Source: a bacterium (lineage in GTDB: Bacteria; Actinomycetota; Aquicultoria; Aquicultorales; Aquicultoraceae). From it: a DNA stretch of 52,972 nt. The stretch is taken from the NCBI GenBank assembly GCA_902810715.1, contig CADDYS010000005.1, positions 1 to 52,972 on the forward strand, written 5' to 3'. The position numbers and the translations under genes are program-made. The notes beneath the pieces were generated by a model. That model was not told the origin of the DNA, did not search any database, and saw only the letters and a program-made list of their open reading frames with translations. Shown in pieces: positions 14,690 through 23,430 of the stretch (positions are counted from its first letter, which is position 1; each line of letters opens with the position of its first letter).

Positions 14690-15571
14690 TTGAGGAAGTT
14701 TGTTTCTGCTGCGGTTATAATTGCTCTATTTTTAACCGCTTTTACCATTATGGGTTGTTCAAGTCAAAAGAAGGCTGCTACAAGTATACCCAAAGAGACC
14801 GCTAAACCTGCCGATAAGGGCACTATTATTTTAGCTACTACGACCAGTACTAGAGACACCGGGCTTTTAGATATGCTAATTCCTGCTTTTAAGAAGAAGA
14901 CCGGAATTACAGTAAAAACGATAGCAGTTGGCACGGGCGAGGCTTTAAAGATGGGCGGGCGCGGCGATGCCGATGTGCTTCTCGTTCATGCACGAAAAGC
15001 CGAGGACGAGTTTATGACTAAAGGGCTTGGTAAAGTTAGAAAAGATGTTATGCATAACGACTTTGTACTTATTGGACCGAAAAATGACCCTGCAGGAGTT
15101 AAGATAGCTACCGGTGCGGCCGAGGCATTTAAAAAGATCGCCGCAAAACAGGCCAACTTTGTCTCACGTGGGGACGGCTCCGGCACCAACAAAAAAGAGC
15201 TGAGTGTTTGGGATAAGGCCGGCATCAAGCCTGCAGGGGCCTGGTACATAAAGACGGGCCAGGGCATGGCGGAGACCATTCTCATAGCCAACGGAAAGCA
15301 GGGCTACACGCTTTCAGATAGGGGCACTTATCTCACACAGAAGGGCAACATTGATATCACACTGCTGCTTGAGAAGAAGAAGGACTTACTTAACCCTTAC
15401 GGCGTTATCGCTGTAAACCCAGATAAGTTCCCGAAGGTTAACTACAAGGGGGCTATGGAGTTCGTCAATTTTATAACCTCTGGTGAAGGTCAGAAGATAA
15501 TTGCCGATTTCGGCAAAGACAAATACAGCCAGCCACTTTTCGTACCGGACGCTGAAAAGACAGCCAAATAG
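14690..15571 (+). CDS. tupA: Tungstate ABC transporter substrate-binding lipoprotein
   Basis: The 293-residue protein starts with a lipoprotein signal (Cys in 'TIMGCSSQKK'), then the TupA hallmark 'TTTSTRDTGLLD' at about residues 48-59, and 'SRGDGSGTNKKELSVW' further on, which lines the oxyanion site. It captures tungstate outside the membrane and hands it to TupB. The start is TTG, forced by the riboswitch-embedded Shine-Dalgarno. The last codons and stop (CAGCCAAATAG) fall inside a repeat array that continues for 220 nt. Molybdate binding cannot be excluded. Confidence 0.92.
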   Translation: MRKFVSAAVIIALFLTAFTIMGCSSQKKAATSIPKETAKPADKGTIILATTTSTRDTGLLDMLIPAFKKKTGITVKTIAVGTGEALKMGGRGDADVLLVHARKAEDEFMTKGLGKVRKDVMHNDFVLIGPKNDPAGVKIATGAAEAFKKIAAKQANFVSRGDGSGTNKKELSVWDKAGIKPAGAWYIKTGQGMAETILIANGKQGYTLSDRGTYLTQKGNIDITLLLEKKKDLLNPYGVIAVNPDKFPKVNYKGAMEFVNFITSGEGQKIIADFGKDKYSQPLFVPDAEKTAK

Positions 15572-15792
15572 CCAATGAGATTTGGGCCTAGATATGTGGG
15601 TCAGCCAATAGCCAATGAAAAAGCAGCCAATAGGCAATAGCCAAATAGCCAAAAAAAAGCAGCCAATAGGCAATAGCCAAATAGCCAATGAGAATGCTAA
15701 ATCTTATTATTGGCTCTTGGCTACTTGGCTATTGGCTTACTCAGGGCTCTTGGCTACTTGGCTATTGGCTTACTCAGGGCTATTGGCTTGAG
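15559..15792. repeat. AGCCAATAGCCAA tandem array with inverted arm
   Basis: Many imperfect copies of AGCCAATAGCCAAATAGCC run from about 15,560 to 15,690. The complementary pattern (TTGGCTATTGGCT) repeats from about 15,705 to 15,790, so the transcript could fold into a long hairpin between tupA and tupB. The head GGCCTAGATATGTGGGTC (about 15,585) is shared with arrays at 19,027, 20,412 and 28,205. The array supplies the tupA stop codon. No coding potential. Confidence 0.8.
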
Positions 15793-15850
15793 AACAGGGT
15801 GTTGGTAAGTTAAGGTACGAATTATCTAGACCTTGGGAAAGGCAAGAAAC

Positions 15851-16564
15851 ATGGATTTACTCCTTGATGGGGTTAAGCAGGCTTTTATATTGATCTTTAC
15901 AGGTGACTCTCTGGTGGTTGAAGCGACATTGCGGTCGCTTCAAACATCGGGTAGCGCCGTCTTGATATCACTGCTTTTGGGTGTTCCCCTTGGGCTTTTG
16001 CTTGCGCTCGCGCGGTTTCCTGGACGAAACTTAATCGTTGCAATTATTAATGCCGGTATGGGGCTGCCGCCGGTTGTTGTAGGCCTGGTCGTTGCAATAC
16101 TGCTTTGGCGCTCCGGTATTTTTGGTTTCCTTGGGCTCATGTATACAGTAGCGGCAATGGTTATTGCCCAAGTAATAATTGCTTTGCCGCTTGTAGTCGG
16201 GCTTACCTTGACTGCAATCCAGCAGCTTAACCCAAAGCTCAGGCTGCAGGCACTTGCTCTTGGAGCAAGCAAATCCCAGATGCTTGTTATGTTGGTAAAA
16301 GAAGCAAAACTTACCATGCTTGCCGCAGTCATTGCGGGCTTTGGTGCAATTATCTCGGAAGTGGGCGCGGTTCTCATGGTCGGCGGAAACATAAGCGGGC
16401 AGACCCGGGTGTTAACGACGGCTATCGTTGAACAGGTCGGAAGAGGTGACTTTAGCCGGGCGCTTGCTTTAAGCTTTATCTTGCTTGCCATTACCTTTAC
16501 GGCGACTTATGCCCTAACTCTTTACCAGCAAAAGGGGGTCGGTGTATGGCGCCGCACCTCGTAG
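15851..16564 (+). CDS. tupB: Tungstate ABC transporter permease
   Basis: The 237-residue membrane protein has about five hydrophobic helices and a permease EAA-like loop ('QALALGASKSQMLVMLVKEA', about residues 145-164) that docks on the ATPase. It matches TupB-type permeases in size and in the 'GMGLPPVVVGLV' segment. The ATG at 15851 is preferred (GGGAAAGG upstream) over the in-frame TTG at 15833. It overlaps tupC by 19 nt, indicating coupled translation, but is separated from tupA by the long repeat array. Confidence 0.9.
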   Translation: MDLLLDGVKQAFILIFTGDSLVVEATLRSLQTSGSAVLISLLLGVPLGLLLALARFPGRNLIVAIINAGMGLPPVVVGLVVAILLWRSGIFGFLGLMYTVAAMVIAQVIIALPLVVGLTLTAIQQLNPKLRLQALALGASKSQMLVMLVKEAKLTMLAAVIAGFGAIISEVGAVLMVGGNISGQTRVLTTAIVEQVGRGDFSRALALSFILLAITFTATYALTLYQQKGVGVWRRTS

Positions 16565-17634
16565 TTAAAAACTTAACCAAGCGATATAGTTCAAGGCCGG
16601 TTTTAGATATAGACGAACTAACGATAGATAAAGAAGAGGTGCTGGCTGTAATAGGCCCCAACGGCTCGGGCAAAAGCACGCTTCTTCGACTTATCGCGCA
16701 TCTTGAGAAACCTGACGGTGGAAGCATCGAGTTTGCCGGAGGGAATGGTGTAAAAGACGGGTTCGGTATCCGAAGGCGACTCGCGGTTGTATTTCAGGAG
16801 TCGCTTCTTTTTACGGGAACGGTTTTTGACAACATTGCATACGGTCTGCGGGTTCGCAAGACTGCAAGAGGTGAGGTAAAGAAACGCGTTGGCGAAGCAG
16901 CAGAAGTGTTTGGCATTTCGCATCTGCTTGAGCGGCCGTCCAATCTTCTCTCGGGCGGTGAGGCGCAGAGGACATCTTTAGCACGTGCGTTTGTCTTGGA
17001 ACCAGAGTTGCTTCTGCTCGATGAGCCTATGGCCTCGTTGGACCCACCTACAAAAGAGTCTTTGCTTGCTGACCTTAACGATGTTCTAGAGAAGATGAAG
17101 GCAACTGTTATCTACGTCACCCATGAGTTGACCGAGGCGATGATTTTAGCCGACCGCTGTGCGTTTATCGAGGGGGGACGGATCATCCAGGTGGGTACCC
17201 CACAGGAGGTAATGGCCTCTCCTGTTAACCGCAAGGTAGCCGACTTTGTCGGAGTTGAGAACATCCTTAAGGGAAGGATTGCCGGCAGCTCCGATGGGCT
17301 TACCCGGGTCAAGGTAAACGGGTCTGAGATTGAGGTGATCAACCACGTTAGCTCAACTGAGAAGGTCTGGGTGCTTATAAGACCCGAAAATGTTACTATT
17401 ACATTGGAAGAATCTGGAAACACTAGTGCGAGAAACCGCTTTTCAGGTATAGTAAAAAACACTTTAGATCTTGGCGTGCTCCACCGCGTGGTAGTCGATT
17501 GCGGATTTCCTATGGTGGTGTTTGTTACAAAGCGATCGGTAGAGGAGATGTCCCTTCAAGCCGGCAAGCGTGTGTGGATATCATTTAAGGCGACCGGCGT
17601 ACACGTAATTTCGCGAGAAGGCGAGCGGGTATGA
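16546..17634 (+). CDS. tupC: Tungstate ABC transporter ATP-binding protein
   Basis: The 362-residue ATPase has Walker A GPNGSGKST (residues 37-45), the ABC signature LSGGEAQR, and Walker B LLLLDEP followed by the switch His in 'IYVTHE'. A C-terminal extension of about 120 residues resembles a TOBE/MOP-type regulatory domain, common in molybdate and tungstate importers. It energises TupAB uptake. Start overlaps tupB; the stop overlaps the next gene's ATG (ATGA at 17631), which ties transport to cofactor synthesis in one operon. Confidence 0.92.
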   Translation: MAPHLVVKNLTKRYSSRPVLDIDELTIDKEEVLAVIGPNGSGKSTLLRLIAHLEKPDGGSIEFAGGNGVKDGFGIRRRLAVVFQESLLFTGTVFDNIAYGLRVRKTARGEVKKRVGEAAEVFGISHLLERPSNLLSGGEAQRTSLARAFVLEPELLLLDEPMASLDPPTKESLLADLNDVLEKMKATVIYVTHELTEAMILADRCAFIEGGRIIQVGTPQEVMASPVNRKVADFVGVENILKGRIAGSSDGLTRVKVNGSEIEVINHVSSTEKVWVLIRPENVTITLEESGNTSARNRFSGIVKNTLDLGVLHRVVVDCGFPMVVFVTKRSVEEMSLQAGKRVWISFKATGVHVISREGERV

Positions 17635-19022
17635 TTTCTAAGATGGAAAACGGGCGAACTTCAAAAACTAAAAACATGGGGTCGATTATCCTTGCCGGAG
17701 GCAAGAGCATCCGGATGGGACAGGATAAGGTTGCGGTTCTCTTTGAAGGCGAGCCGCTTCTCTCAAGAGCAATTCGCATATTAAAAGACCTGTTTGGCGA
17801 GGTAATCGTTGTTACTAATCAAGAAATCCCGTTTTCGCTTGGCGGGGCTAAAGCTATCCGAGACGACGTACCCTACCAGGGGCCGCTTGGCGGCATAAAA
17901 GCAGGCCTGAAGGCATCATCCTATGATGTAAACTTTGTTGTTGCGGTTGACATGCCGTTTATCAGCCCGCAGGTTATAAGCTACCTGGCGGGGCTTGCCG
18001 GTGGGGCCGACGTTGTCGTGCCGAGAACCGGCGACGGCATCGAGCCGCTTTTTGCCTTTTATAGCAAGCGGTGTCTGCCGGCGATAACAAAAACCATGGT
18101 AGGCGGCGAACGAAAAGTCATCTCGCTCTTCCCGTACGTTAACCTGAAGGTCGTAAGCTATCTTGAAATATGTCACCTTGATGGGGCGGATAAAACCTTT
18201 ATCAATATAAATACCGAGCGCGAGCTAAAGAGGGCCGAGTACGGTCTTCAAGACAAGTCCCGAAAAGGATGTCTTGATGTAGACGAGCTTGAGAATGACC
18301 CGCGTATGCCCACTGAGAGGGCGATCACTATCTATATCAACTCAGAAGAAATCGTAACCATTCAAACCAGCATGGAACACCTGGATGAATTGGCCTGCGG
18401 CTTTCTTGTTTCAGAGGGCGTGCTGCAGGGTCGCGACGAGCTTGTCGATATCCGGGCCAGAGATGACCTTGGTGAGGTCAGGGTTAGAACCAAAAAACCC
18501 AAAACAAACGCAACCAGGGCGATGGGCAAGCGTTTCGTAACGTCGGGCTGCGGCAAGGGATTCTCTTTTGTGAGCCTGGGCGATGCGATGGGTATCGCAA
18601 GACTTGACCCGGGCTTTAAGTTGTCTGCTAAAACTATCCCACCACTTATGAAAGAGTTTCTTGTGAAGAGCCGCAGGGCCGGCATGCACTCATCCGCCTT
18701 AATTAGAGACGGCAAAATCGGGCTCATCCGCCAGGACATCGGAAGACACAATACCGTTGACATGGTTTTGGGCCGGCTCTGGCTTGACGGCGATTCGAAT
18801 AGGGACGTTATGATTTTTACTACCGGGCGCATCTCCTATGAGATGGTTGTAAAAGCGGCAAAGGCGAGAATCCCGATTTTAGTCTCACGTACTGCGGCGA
18901 CTTCGCTGGCTGTTGAGCTGGCAAACCGACTCGGCATTGAAGTTATCGGCTACGTGCGCGGAGAGAGAATGAAGGTTTATACGAGTGGGTCTAGGTTGGA
19001 AGAAAGGCCAAAAGGCCAATGA
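17631..19022 (+). CDS. MobA-FdhD fusion protein
   Basis: The 463-residue protein fuses two cofactor enzymes. Residues about 16-205 are MobA, which attaches GMP to molybdopterin ('LAGGKSIRMGQDK', 'VDMPFI'). Residues about 222-455 are FdhD, which passes sulfur to the cofactor of formate dehydrogenase ('HLDELACGFLVSEGVL', 'QDIGRHNTVDMV', 'TTGRISYEMV'). The FdhD cysteine loop reads TSGCGKG, so only one of the two cysteines of E. coli FdhD (CXXC) is present; this variant occurs in other bacteria. The fusion implies a dedicated supply of bis-guanylate cofactor to formate dehydrogenase. The last codons lie in a repeat. Confidence 0.92.
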   Translation: MISKMENGRTSKTKNMGSIILAGGKSIRMGQDKVAVLFEGEPLLSRAIRILKDLFGEVIVVTNQEIPFSLGGAKAIRDDVPYQGPLGGIKAGLKASSYDVNFVVAVDMPFISPQVISYLAGLAGGADVVVPRTGDGIEPLFAFYSKRCLPAITKTMVGGERKVISLFPYVNLKVVSYLEICHLDGADKTFININTERELKRAEYGLQDKSRKGCLDVDELENDPRMPTERAITIYINSEEIVTIQTSMEHLDELACGFLVSEGVLQGRDELVDIRARDDLGEVRVRTKKPKTNATRAMGKRFVTSGCGKGFSFVSLGDAMGIARLDPGFKLSAKTIPPLMKEFLVKSRRAGMHSSALIRDGKIGLIRQDIGRHNTVDMVLGRLWLDGDSNRDVMIFTTGRISYEMVVKAAKARIPILVSRTAATSLAVELANRLGIEVIGYVRGERMKVYTSGSRLEERPKGQ

Positions 19023-19125
19023 TACGTAGGTCTAGATATGCGGGTCCGCCAAAAGGCCAAAAGGTGAAAAAACAAAAATCCCCTTTTGGCCCCTTGGCCT
19101 TTTCGCCTTTTGGCCAAGACCATGA
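19006..19125. repeat. GGCCAAAAGGCC array with inverted arm and shared head
   Basis: Copies of GGCCAAAAGGCCAA run from the last codons of mobA-fdhD to about 19,062, interrupted by the head TAGGTCTAGATATGCGGGTC (19027-19046). The complementary arm (TTTTGGCC, CCTTGGCCTTTTCGCC) follows at 19,083-19,115, allowing a hairpin. The head is nearly identical to those at 15,585, 20,412 and 28,205. It fills most of the gap before moeA. Confidence 0.8.
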
Positions 19126-19185
19126 TGTAAGGCACAAGTTAAAATCTTAAGATTAGTTTTAGATACAGAGGAGGTGATATGTGTA

Positions 19186-20409
19186 TTGATAAGTGTAGAT
19201 GAGGCGAGAGAGATTATCTTAAGCAAAATAGAGAGGCTATCGATTGAAAAGGTACCTATCCTCGAGTCGTTGGGGAGGGTGCTTGATGAAGACATCCTGG
19301 CCGAGGCCGACATCCCCCCGTTTAACAACTCGGCGATGGACGGCTACGCGGTGCGCTTTGAGGACACCACCGGTGCGTGGCCGGGCGCTCCGGCAGAGCT
19401 AAAAGTGCTCGGGGATCTTGCCGCGGGTTATGTGCCGGAGAGCCCGGTTGGCAAAGGCGAGGCAGTCCGCATCATGACCGGAGCGCAGATGCCGGAGGGG
19501 GCCAATGCGGTAGTCATGGTTGAAAACACCGAGCGAACCGACGGCGGCGTGTTGGTATTTTCCCCGGTAAGGCCGGGAGAGAACGTGCGCTTTGCTGGCG
19601 AGGACATAAAAGCCGGTGAAGTCGCGCTAAAGCGCGGTAAGAAGATAATTCCTGGCGACATCGGCATGATGGCAAGCGTTGGAAAAGCAATCGTAAAAGT
19701 TGTAAGAAAACCACGGGTGGCTATTATAACGACGGGCGATGAGCTGGTCGGCATCGACGAGCCGCTTGCCCCGGGAAAGATTAGAAACAGCAACGCATAC
19801 TCGATTGCCGCCCAGGTTATCGACACCGGCTGCATGCCGCTCATGTTGGGGATTGCAAGAGACACACGCGAGGCACTTATGGCTAAGGTAGATGAAGCGG
19901 TCGGCATTAAGGCGGACATGATAATTACCACCGGCGGCGTCTCGGTCGGCGACTACGACTTTGTAAAAGACATTCTGGATGAGGCCGGCGAGATGGTCTT
20001 CTGGCAGGTTGCCATGAAGCCGGGCAAACCGCTTGCTTTTGGCATCATAAAAGAAATACCGATAATCGGACTTCCCGGGTATCCGACGTCTTCGATGGTA
20101 AGCTTTGAGCAGTTTGCAAGACCCGCATTACTCAAGATGAGCGGTAGATCCGATATCTCGTGGATGACAGTAGAGGCGATCTTTCAAGACCCCTCGTTTA
20201 TGAATAGGACGGGTCGGCGCAATATGGTGCGGGTTGTCGTCGCAAAAGAGGACGGAATGTTCAAGGCAAGGCTTAGTGGTCCGCAGCAATCGGGTAGCCT
20301 TAAGCCAGTGACTTTAGCAGATGGCCTGATGGTCATCCCAGAAGAGGTTGAGGAAGTTAAAGCCGGCGATAAAGTAACTGTGGAGTTGTTTGAGCCAATT
20401 ACTGGGTAA
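19186..20409 (+). CDS. moeA: Molybdopterin molybdenumtransferase MoeA
   Basis: The 408-residue protein inserts molybdate or tungstate into adenylylated molybdopterin. It shows 'NNSAMDGYAVRF' near residue 46, 'IMTGAQMPEGANAVV', 'TTGDELVG', 'TTGGVSVGDYDFVKD' and 'GLPGYPTSSMVSFEQF', all family landmarks, plus the C-terminal domain IV. The start chosen is TTG at 19186, 7 nt after a near-perfect GGAGGTGAT. The in-frame GTG at 19174 lies inside that ribosome-binding site and is less likely. Confidence 0.93.
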   Translation: MISVDEAREIILSKIERLSIEKVPILESLGRVLDEDILAEADIPPFNNSAMDGYAVRFEDTTGAWPGAPAELKVLGDLAAGYVPESPVGKGEAVRIMTGAQMPEGANAVVMVENTERTDGGVLVFSPVRPGENVRFAGEDIKAGEVALKRGKKIIPGDIGMMASVGKAIVKVVRKPRVAIITTGDELVGIDEPLAPGKIRNSNAYSIAAQVIDTGCMPLMLGIARDTREALMAKVDEAVGIKADMIITTGGVSVGDYDFVKDILDEAGEMVFWQVAMKPGKPLAFGIIKEIPIIGLPGYPTSSMVSFEQFARPALLKMSGRSDISWMTVEAIFQDPSFMNRTGRRNMVRVVVAKEDGMFKARLSGPQQSGSLKPVTLADGLMVIPEEVEEVKAGDKVTVELFEPITG

Positions 20410-20411
20410 TG

Positions 20412-20555
20412 TAGGTCTAGATTTGTGGGTTCGCCAAAAGGCCAGAAGGCGAAAAGGCCAAAAGGTGAAAAAAAATTCCTCCCCCTTGAGGGGGGAGGTT
20501 AGGTGGGGGTGAACCCTCGTTACTTACTCTCATCCTGTGACCTGTGACCAACGAC
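20412..20555. repeat. Composite intergenic repeat: shared head, GGCCAAAAGG units, CCCCCTTGAGGGGG block
   Basis: Just after the moeA stop, the head TAGGTCTAGATTTGTGGG (20412) leads into GCCAAAAGGCC units to about 20,470. A second block, with CTCCCCCTTGAGGGGGGAGG (about 20,477) and then GTGAACCCTCGTTACTTAC, is closely matched at 26,290-26,350. A short CCTGTGACCTGTGACC duplication (about 20,534) ends it. Together these fill the moeA-small ORF gap. Confidence 0.75.
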
Positions 20556-20572
20556 CTAATGCGGAGGTAGAT

Positions 20573-20755
20573 ATGAGTAAACTAACCGAAGAGGTTTTAA
20601 AGAAGGTAGAACAAGCATCCAAAGACAAGCGGATATCCTGCACCGCTGCACGAAAAGTCGGTGAGGAGATGGGTGTCCCGCTTCGTACCATTGGGGATGC
20701 CTGTGATGAGCTTAGCATAAAAATCTATGCCTGCGAGCTAGGATGTTTTAAATGA
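20573..20755 (+). CDS. Small conserved-looking protein before mobB
   Basis: The 60-residue protein is not recognised. It is helical and has three cysteines: one in 'RISCTAARKVGEEMG' and two in the ending YACELGCFK. The ATG at 20573 has GGAGG 5 nt upstream and is preferred over an in-frame start at 20537. Its last codon overlaps the start of mobB (ATGA), so it is translated with molybdenum cofactor genes. The middle looks like a helix-turn-helix ('AARKVGEEMGVPLRTIGDAC'), so a small regulator is possible, but this is a guess. Confidence 0.65.
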   Translation: MSKLTEEVLKKVEQASKDKRISCTAARKVGEEMGVPLRTIGDACDELSIKIYACELGCFK

Positions 20756-21282
20756 TACCGGTTATTTCGGTAGTTGGAAGATCAAATGTGGGTAAAACAA
20801 CCTTTCTTGAGAAGCTAATTGCTGAGCTTAAGGCAAGGGGATACAAGCTTGCGATCATCAAGCACAACGTGCATGACTTTGAGATCGATCATCCAGGGAG
20901 AGACACCTACCGTCATGCGCAAGCCGGAGCAGATACCGTTATTATTGCGTCGGTCCATAAGATGGCCATGGTAAAGAGACTTGAAGCGGAAATCCCGATT
21001 CAGGAGGTCATAGCCATGGCCGGCCTGGGGCACGACCTAATACTTACTGAGGGGTACAAGCGCGGGCCATTTCCTAAGATCGAGGTCTCGCGAAAAGAAG
21101 TCGCCACAGAATTGATCTGCTCTGAGGACGAGCTTATTGCACTGGTTACCGACAACTCGTTTAAAATGGACAAGCCGCACTTTAGCTTGGATGACGCTAA
21201 GGGTGTTGCAGATTTCTTGGAGGAGAGTTTCTTGCAAGGACATCCGGCAAAAGAGGGGCAGCATGAGCGAACTTTACGATAG
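20752..21282 (+). CDS. mobB: Molybdopterin-guanine dinucleotide biosynthesis protein MobB
   Basis: The 176-residue P-loop protein has Walker A 'GRSNVGKTTFLEKLI' at about residues 7-21, followed by 'HDFEIDHPGRDTYRHAQAGA', the family's cofactor-binding segment. It binds GTP and helps MobA add the guanine nucleotide to the cofactor. Length is normal. It overlaps the small upstream gene by 4 nt and the downstream moaA by 20 nt, so translation is coupled through this series. Confidence 0.9.
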   Translation: MIPVISVVGRSNVGKTTFLEKLIAELKARGYKLAIIKHNVHDFEIDHPGRDTYRHAQAGADTVIIASVHKMAMVKRLEAEIPIQEVIAMAGLGHDLILTEGYKRGPFPKIEVSRKEVATELICSEDELIALVTDNSFKMDKPHFSLDDAKGVADFLEESFLQGHPAKEGQHERTLR

Positions 21283-22234
21283 ATATAACCGTAAAATCGA
21301 TTACTTGAGGGTCTCCGTTACGGACAGGTGCAACCTGCGCTGTCTCTATTGCATGCCGCAGGAGGGTGTTAAACCCAAGTCACACGACGAGATCCTAAGC
21401 TATGAGGAGATAAAGTTGCTTGCCGCAGCCGCAGTAAAAGCTGGGATATCGAAGGTAAGGCTGACCGGTGGTGAGCCCCTGGTTAGAAAAGACGCGGTAA
21501 AACTTGTTGAGATGCTTGCCAACATCCCGGGTCTCAAAGATATCTCTCTTACTACAAACGGCACGCTTCTTCCCGAATTCGGCGAAGAGCTAAAGAGAGC
21601 GGGCCTGAGGCGGGTAAATATAAGCATAGATAGCCTTGACCCGCAGACCTACAAGAAAATCACCCGTATCGGCAAACTTGAGCACGCTCTTGCCGGTCTA
21701 AACAAATCCTCTGAGCTTGGCTTTGAGCCGGTCAAGGTAAATACTGTTCTGGTAAAGGGCATAAACGACGACCCCAGGGATTTCGTTAAACTCATCTATG
21801 ACTATCCGGTTCACGTGCGTTTTATTGAGCTGATGCCGATCAGCAAGCGAGACCCAGGTCTATTTCTTCCCATTGACGAGTTAAAAGCAAATCTAGCCCA
21901 CTACGGCAGCCCAGAAGAAGCCGAGGGGCCGCAAGGAGCAGGGCCTGCCCGGTATGTGACGTTTAAAGGAGCACTCGGCACGATAGGGTTTATCAGCCCG
22001 ATCAGCCATCATTTTTGTTCAACCTGTAATCGGCTAAGGCTTACTCCAGATGGCAAACTTAGAGCCTGTCTTTTCTCGGATGAGGAATTTGACATCCGGC
22101 CCGTACTTCGAGATAACTTAAGCGAAGAGGAAATCATCGCTTTTATTCGAAATGTTCTTGTAAGCAAACCGGAAGAACACAACATTGCAGTACTGGATAA
22201 AATGGACAGGTTGATGTGTCAGATTGGGGGATAA
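21263..22234 (+). CDS. moaA: GTP 3',8-cyclase MoaA
   Basis: The 323-residue radical SAM enzyme makes the first pterin intermediate from GTP together with MoaC. It has the N-terminal cluster CNLRCLYC (Cys at about 21, 25, 28), the SAM motif 'LTGGEPL', and the C-terminal cluster 'CSTCNRLRL...GKLRACLF'. It ends in the conserved Gly-Gly that MoaA uses in catalysis. The ATG at 21263 is preceded by GAGGGG and matches the family N-terminus; an in-frame upstream start at 21137 lies inside mobB. Confidence 0.95.
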   Translation: MSELYDRYNRKIDYLRVSVTDRCNLRCLYCMPQEGVKPKSHDEILSYEEIKLLAAAAVKAGISKVRLTGGEPLVRKDAVKLVEMLANIPGLKDISLTTNGTLLPEFGEELKRAGLRRVNISIDSLDPQTYKKITRIGKLEHALAGLNKSSELGFEPVKVNTVLVKGINDDPRDFVKLIYDYPVHVRFIELMPISKRDPGLFLPIDELKANLAHYGSPEEAEGPQGAGPARYVTFKGALGTIGFISPISHHFCSTCNRLRLTPDGKLRACLFSDEEFDIRPVLRDNLSEEEIIAFIRNVLVSKPEEHNIAVLDKMDRLMCQIGG

Positions 22235-22235
22235 C

Positions 22236-22745
22236 ATGGCGGACCGTTGGAGAATAGCAGAAGAAGAGCTGAAAGCAATGACCCACTTTAACAAAGAGGG
22301 CCGGGCGCAGATGGTTGATGTTAGCAGCAAGTTGGTAACCGCAAGAACTGCTATCGCGCGCGGTGTAGTTAAAATGAAACCCGAGACGCTTGAGCTTATA
22401 AGAGAAGGCGCGATCAAAAAAGGCGATGTGCTGGCTGTTGCCCAGGTCGCAGGGATTATGGGGGCTAAGAAAACCCCCGACCTTGTCCCGATGTGTCACC
22501 CCTTGCAACTGACAGGGATCGATATCAATTTCTCAGCTCTAAGCGAGACTGAGCTTGGGATAATAGCGATAGTTAAAACTATGGATAGAACCGGCGTTGA
22601 AATGGAGGCGCTAACCGCGGTCTCCATTGCGGCGCTGACTATATATGATATGTGTAAAGCGGTCGACAAGACCATGAAGATAGGCGAGATCGAACTGGTC
22701 GAAAAGACGGGAGGCAAGAGCGGGGACTGGAGAAGGGATTTTTAG
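22236..22745 (+). CDS. moaC: Cyclic pyranopterin monophosphate synthase MoaC
   Basis: The 169-residue protein rearranges the MoaA product to cyclic pyranopterin monophosphate. It carries '[12 protein letters not shown]' and '[20 protein letters not shown]', family landmarks around the active site. The ATG at 22236 follows a GGGGG site and starts just 1 nt after the moaA stop. A normal length and intact motifs suggest function. No moaD or moaE is found nearby, so the next step must be encoded elsewhere. Confidence 0.95.
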   Translation: MADRWRIAEEELKAMTHFNKEGRAQMVDVSSKLVTARTAIARGVVKMKPETLELIREGAIKKGDVLAVAQVAGIMGAKKTPDLVPMCHPLQLTGIDINFSALSETELGIIAIVKTMDRTGVEMEALTAVSIAALTIYDMCKAVDKTMKIGEIELVEKTGGKSGDWRRDF

Positions 22746-22769
22746 TTAGGGTCCAGGGAAGAGTGAAAT

Positions 22770-22942
22770 TGTCATTACGAGCGCACGGTAAGTGCCCGAC
22801 GTGGCAATCTACACGTTACTGCAACTTCGGAGATTGCTTCGAGTTCCTTCACTTCGTTCAGGACTGCGGCCCTAACGGGCCTTGGCTCACCGCAATGACA
22901 GCTCATGGCTCGCAATGACGGTGAAGCTTCGCTCGCAATGAC
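22770..22942. repeat. GTCATTGCGAGC-type repeat cluster
   Basis: The gap between moaC and the MOSC gene holds several copies, in both orientations, of the pattern GTCATTRCGAGC / GCTCGCAATGAC together with CGTGGCAATCT. A related copy lies at about 28,296-28,331 (CATTGCGAGGGAGCC then GCGTGGCAATCC). This kind of dispersed palindromic repeat is seen in many bacterial genomes. Function unknown; no gene here. Confidence 0.75.
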
Positions 22943-22968
22943 AAAGTTTACCAAGAAGAAATAAAACC

Positions 22969-23415
22969 ATGAATAATCACAAAGCGAAGATAATATCAGT
23001 TAATATAAATCCTAAAAAAGGCGTGCGGAAAAAACCGGTGGGCCGTGCCGACGTCAAAATCGACCATGGACTCGAAGGTGACGCCCACGCGAGGAATTGG
23101 CATAGGCAAGTTAGCCTTCTTGCCCTGGAGAGCATTGATAAGATGGTCTCAATGGGCCTGAAGGTCGGCCCGGGAGACTTTGCCGAAAACTTGACCACCC
23201 TCGGCATCGATCTTCTCTCACTTCCAATCGGCACCAGGCTTAAAGTGGGTCATGACGTTGTTTTAGAGGTCACCCAGATTGGGAAGGAATGTCACACACG
23301 CTGCGCCATCTACCGCCAGGCCGGGGACTGTGTGATGCCCAAAGAGGGCATCTTTGCAAAGGTTATCCAGAGCGGGCCGGTCGGCGTAGGCGATGAGATT
23401 TTAATTGAGGGATAA
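22969..23415 (+). CDS. MOSC domain protein
   Basis: The 148-residue protein is a stand-alone MOSC domain, a fold related to the C-terminal part of molybdenum cofactor sulfurase. Landmarks are 'IDHGLEGDAHARNWHRQVSLL', 'PGDFAENLTTLGIDL' and the conserved cysteine in 'IGKECHTRCAIY'. It may bind or sulfurate the cofactor. It lies between moaC and mog. Its ribosome-binding site is weak. Its last codons are part of a 12-bp tandem duplication that repeats the stop codon. Confidence 0.88.
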   Translation: MNNHKAKIISVNINPKKGVRKKPVGRADVKIDHGLEGDAHARNWHRQVSLLALESIDKMVSMGLKVGPGDFAENLTTLGIDLLSLPIGTRLKVGHDVVLEVTQIGKECHTRCAIYRQAGDCVMPKEGIFAKVIQSGPVGVGDEILIEG

Positions 23416-23427
23416 ATTGAGGGATAA
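23404..23427. repeat. 12-bp tandem duplication carrying a doubled stop codon
   Basis: ATTGAGGGATAA occurs twice in tandem (23404-23415, 23416-23427). The first copy encodes the last three residues and stop of the MOSC protein; the second repeats the same codons and stop in frame and supplies GAGGG upstream of mog. Confidence 0.9.
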
Positions 23428-23430
23428 AGG

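Noticed and set aside
15559-15792. CRISPR array in the AGCCAATAGCCAA region
   Set aside because: Units are short, imperfect and contiguous with no unique spacers, and no cas genes are present.
20537-20572. Upstream in-frame start extending the 60-residue protein by 12 residues
   Set aside because: The extension is encoded by the CCTGTGACC repeat and lacks a ribosome-binding site; the ATG at 20573 has GGAGG in place.
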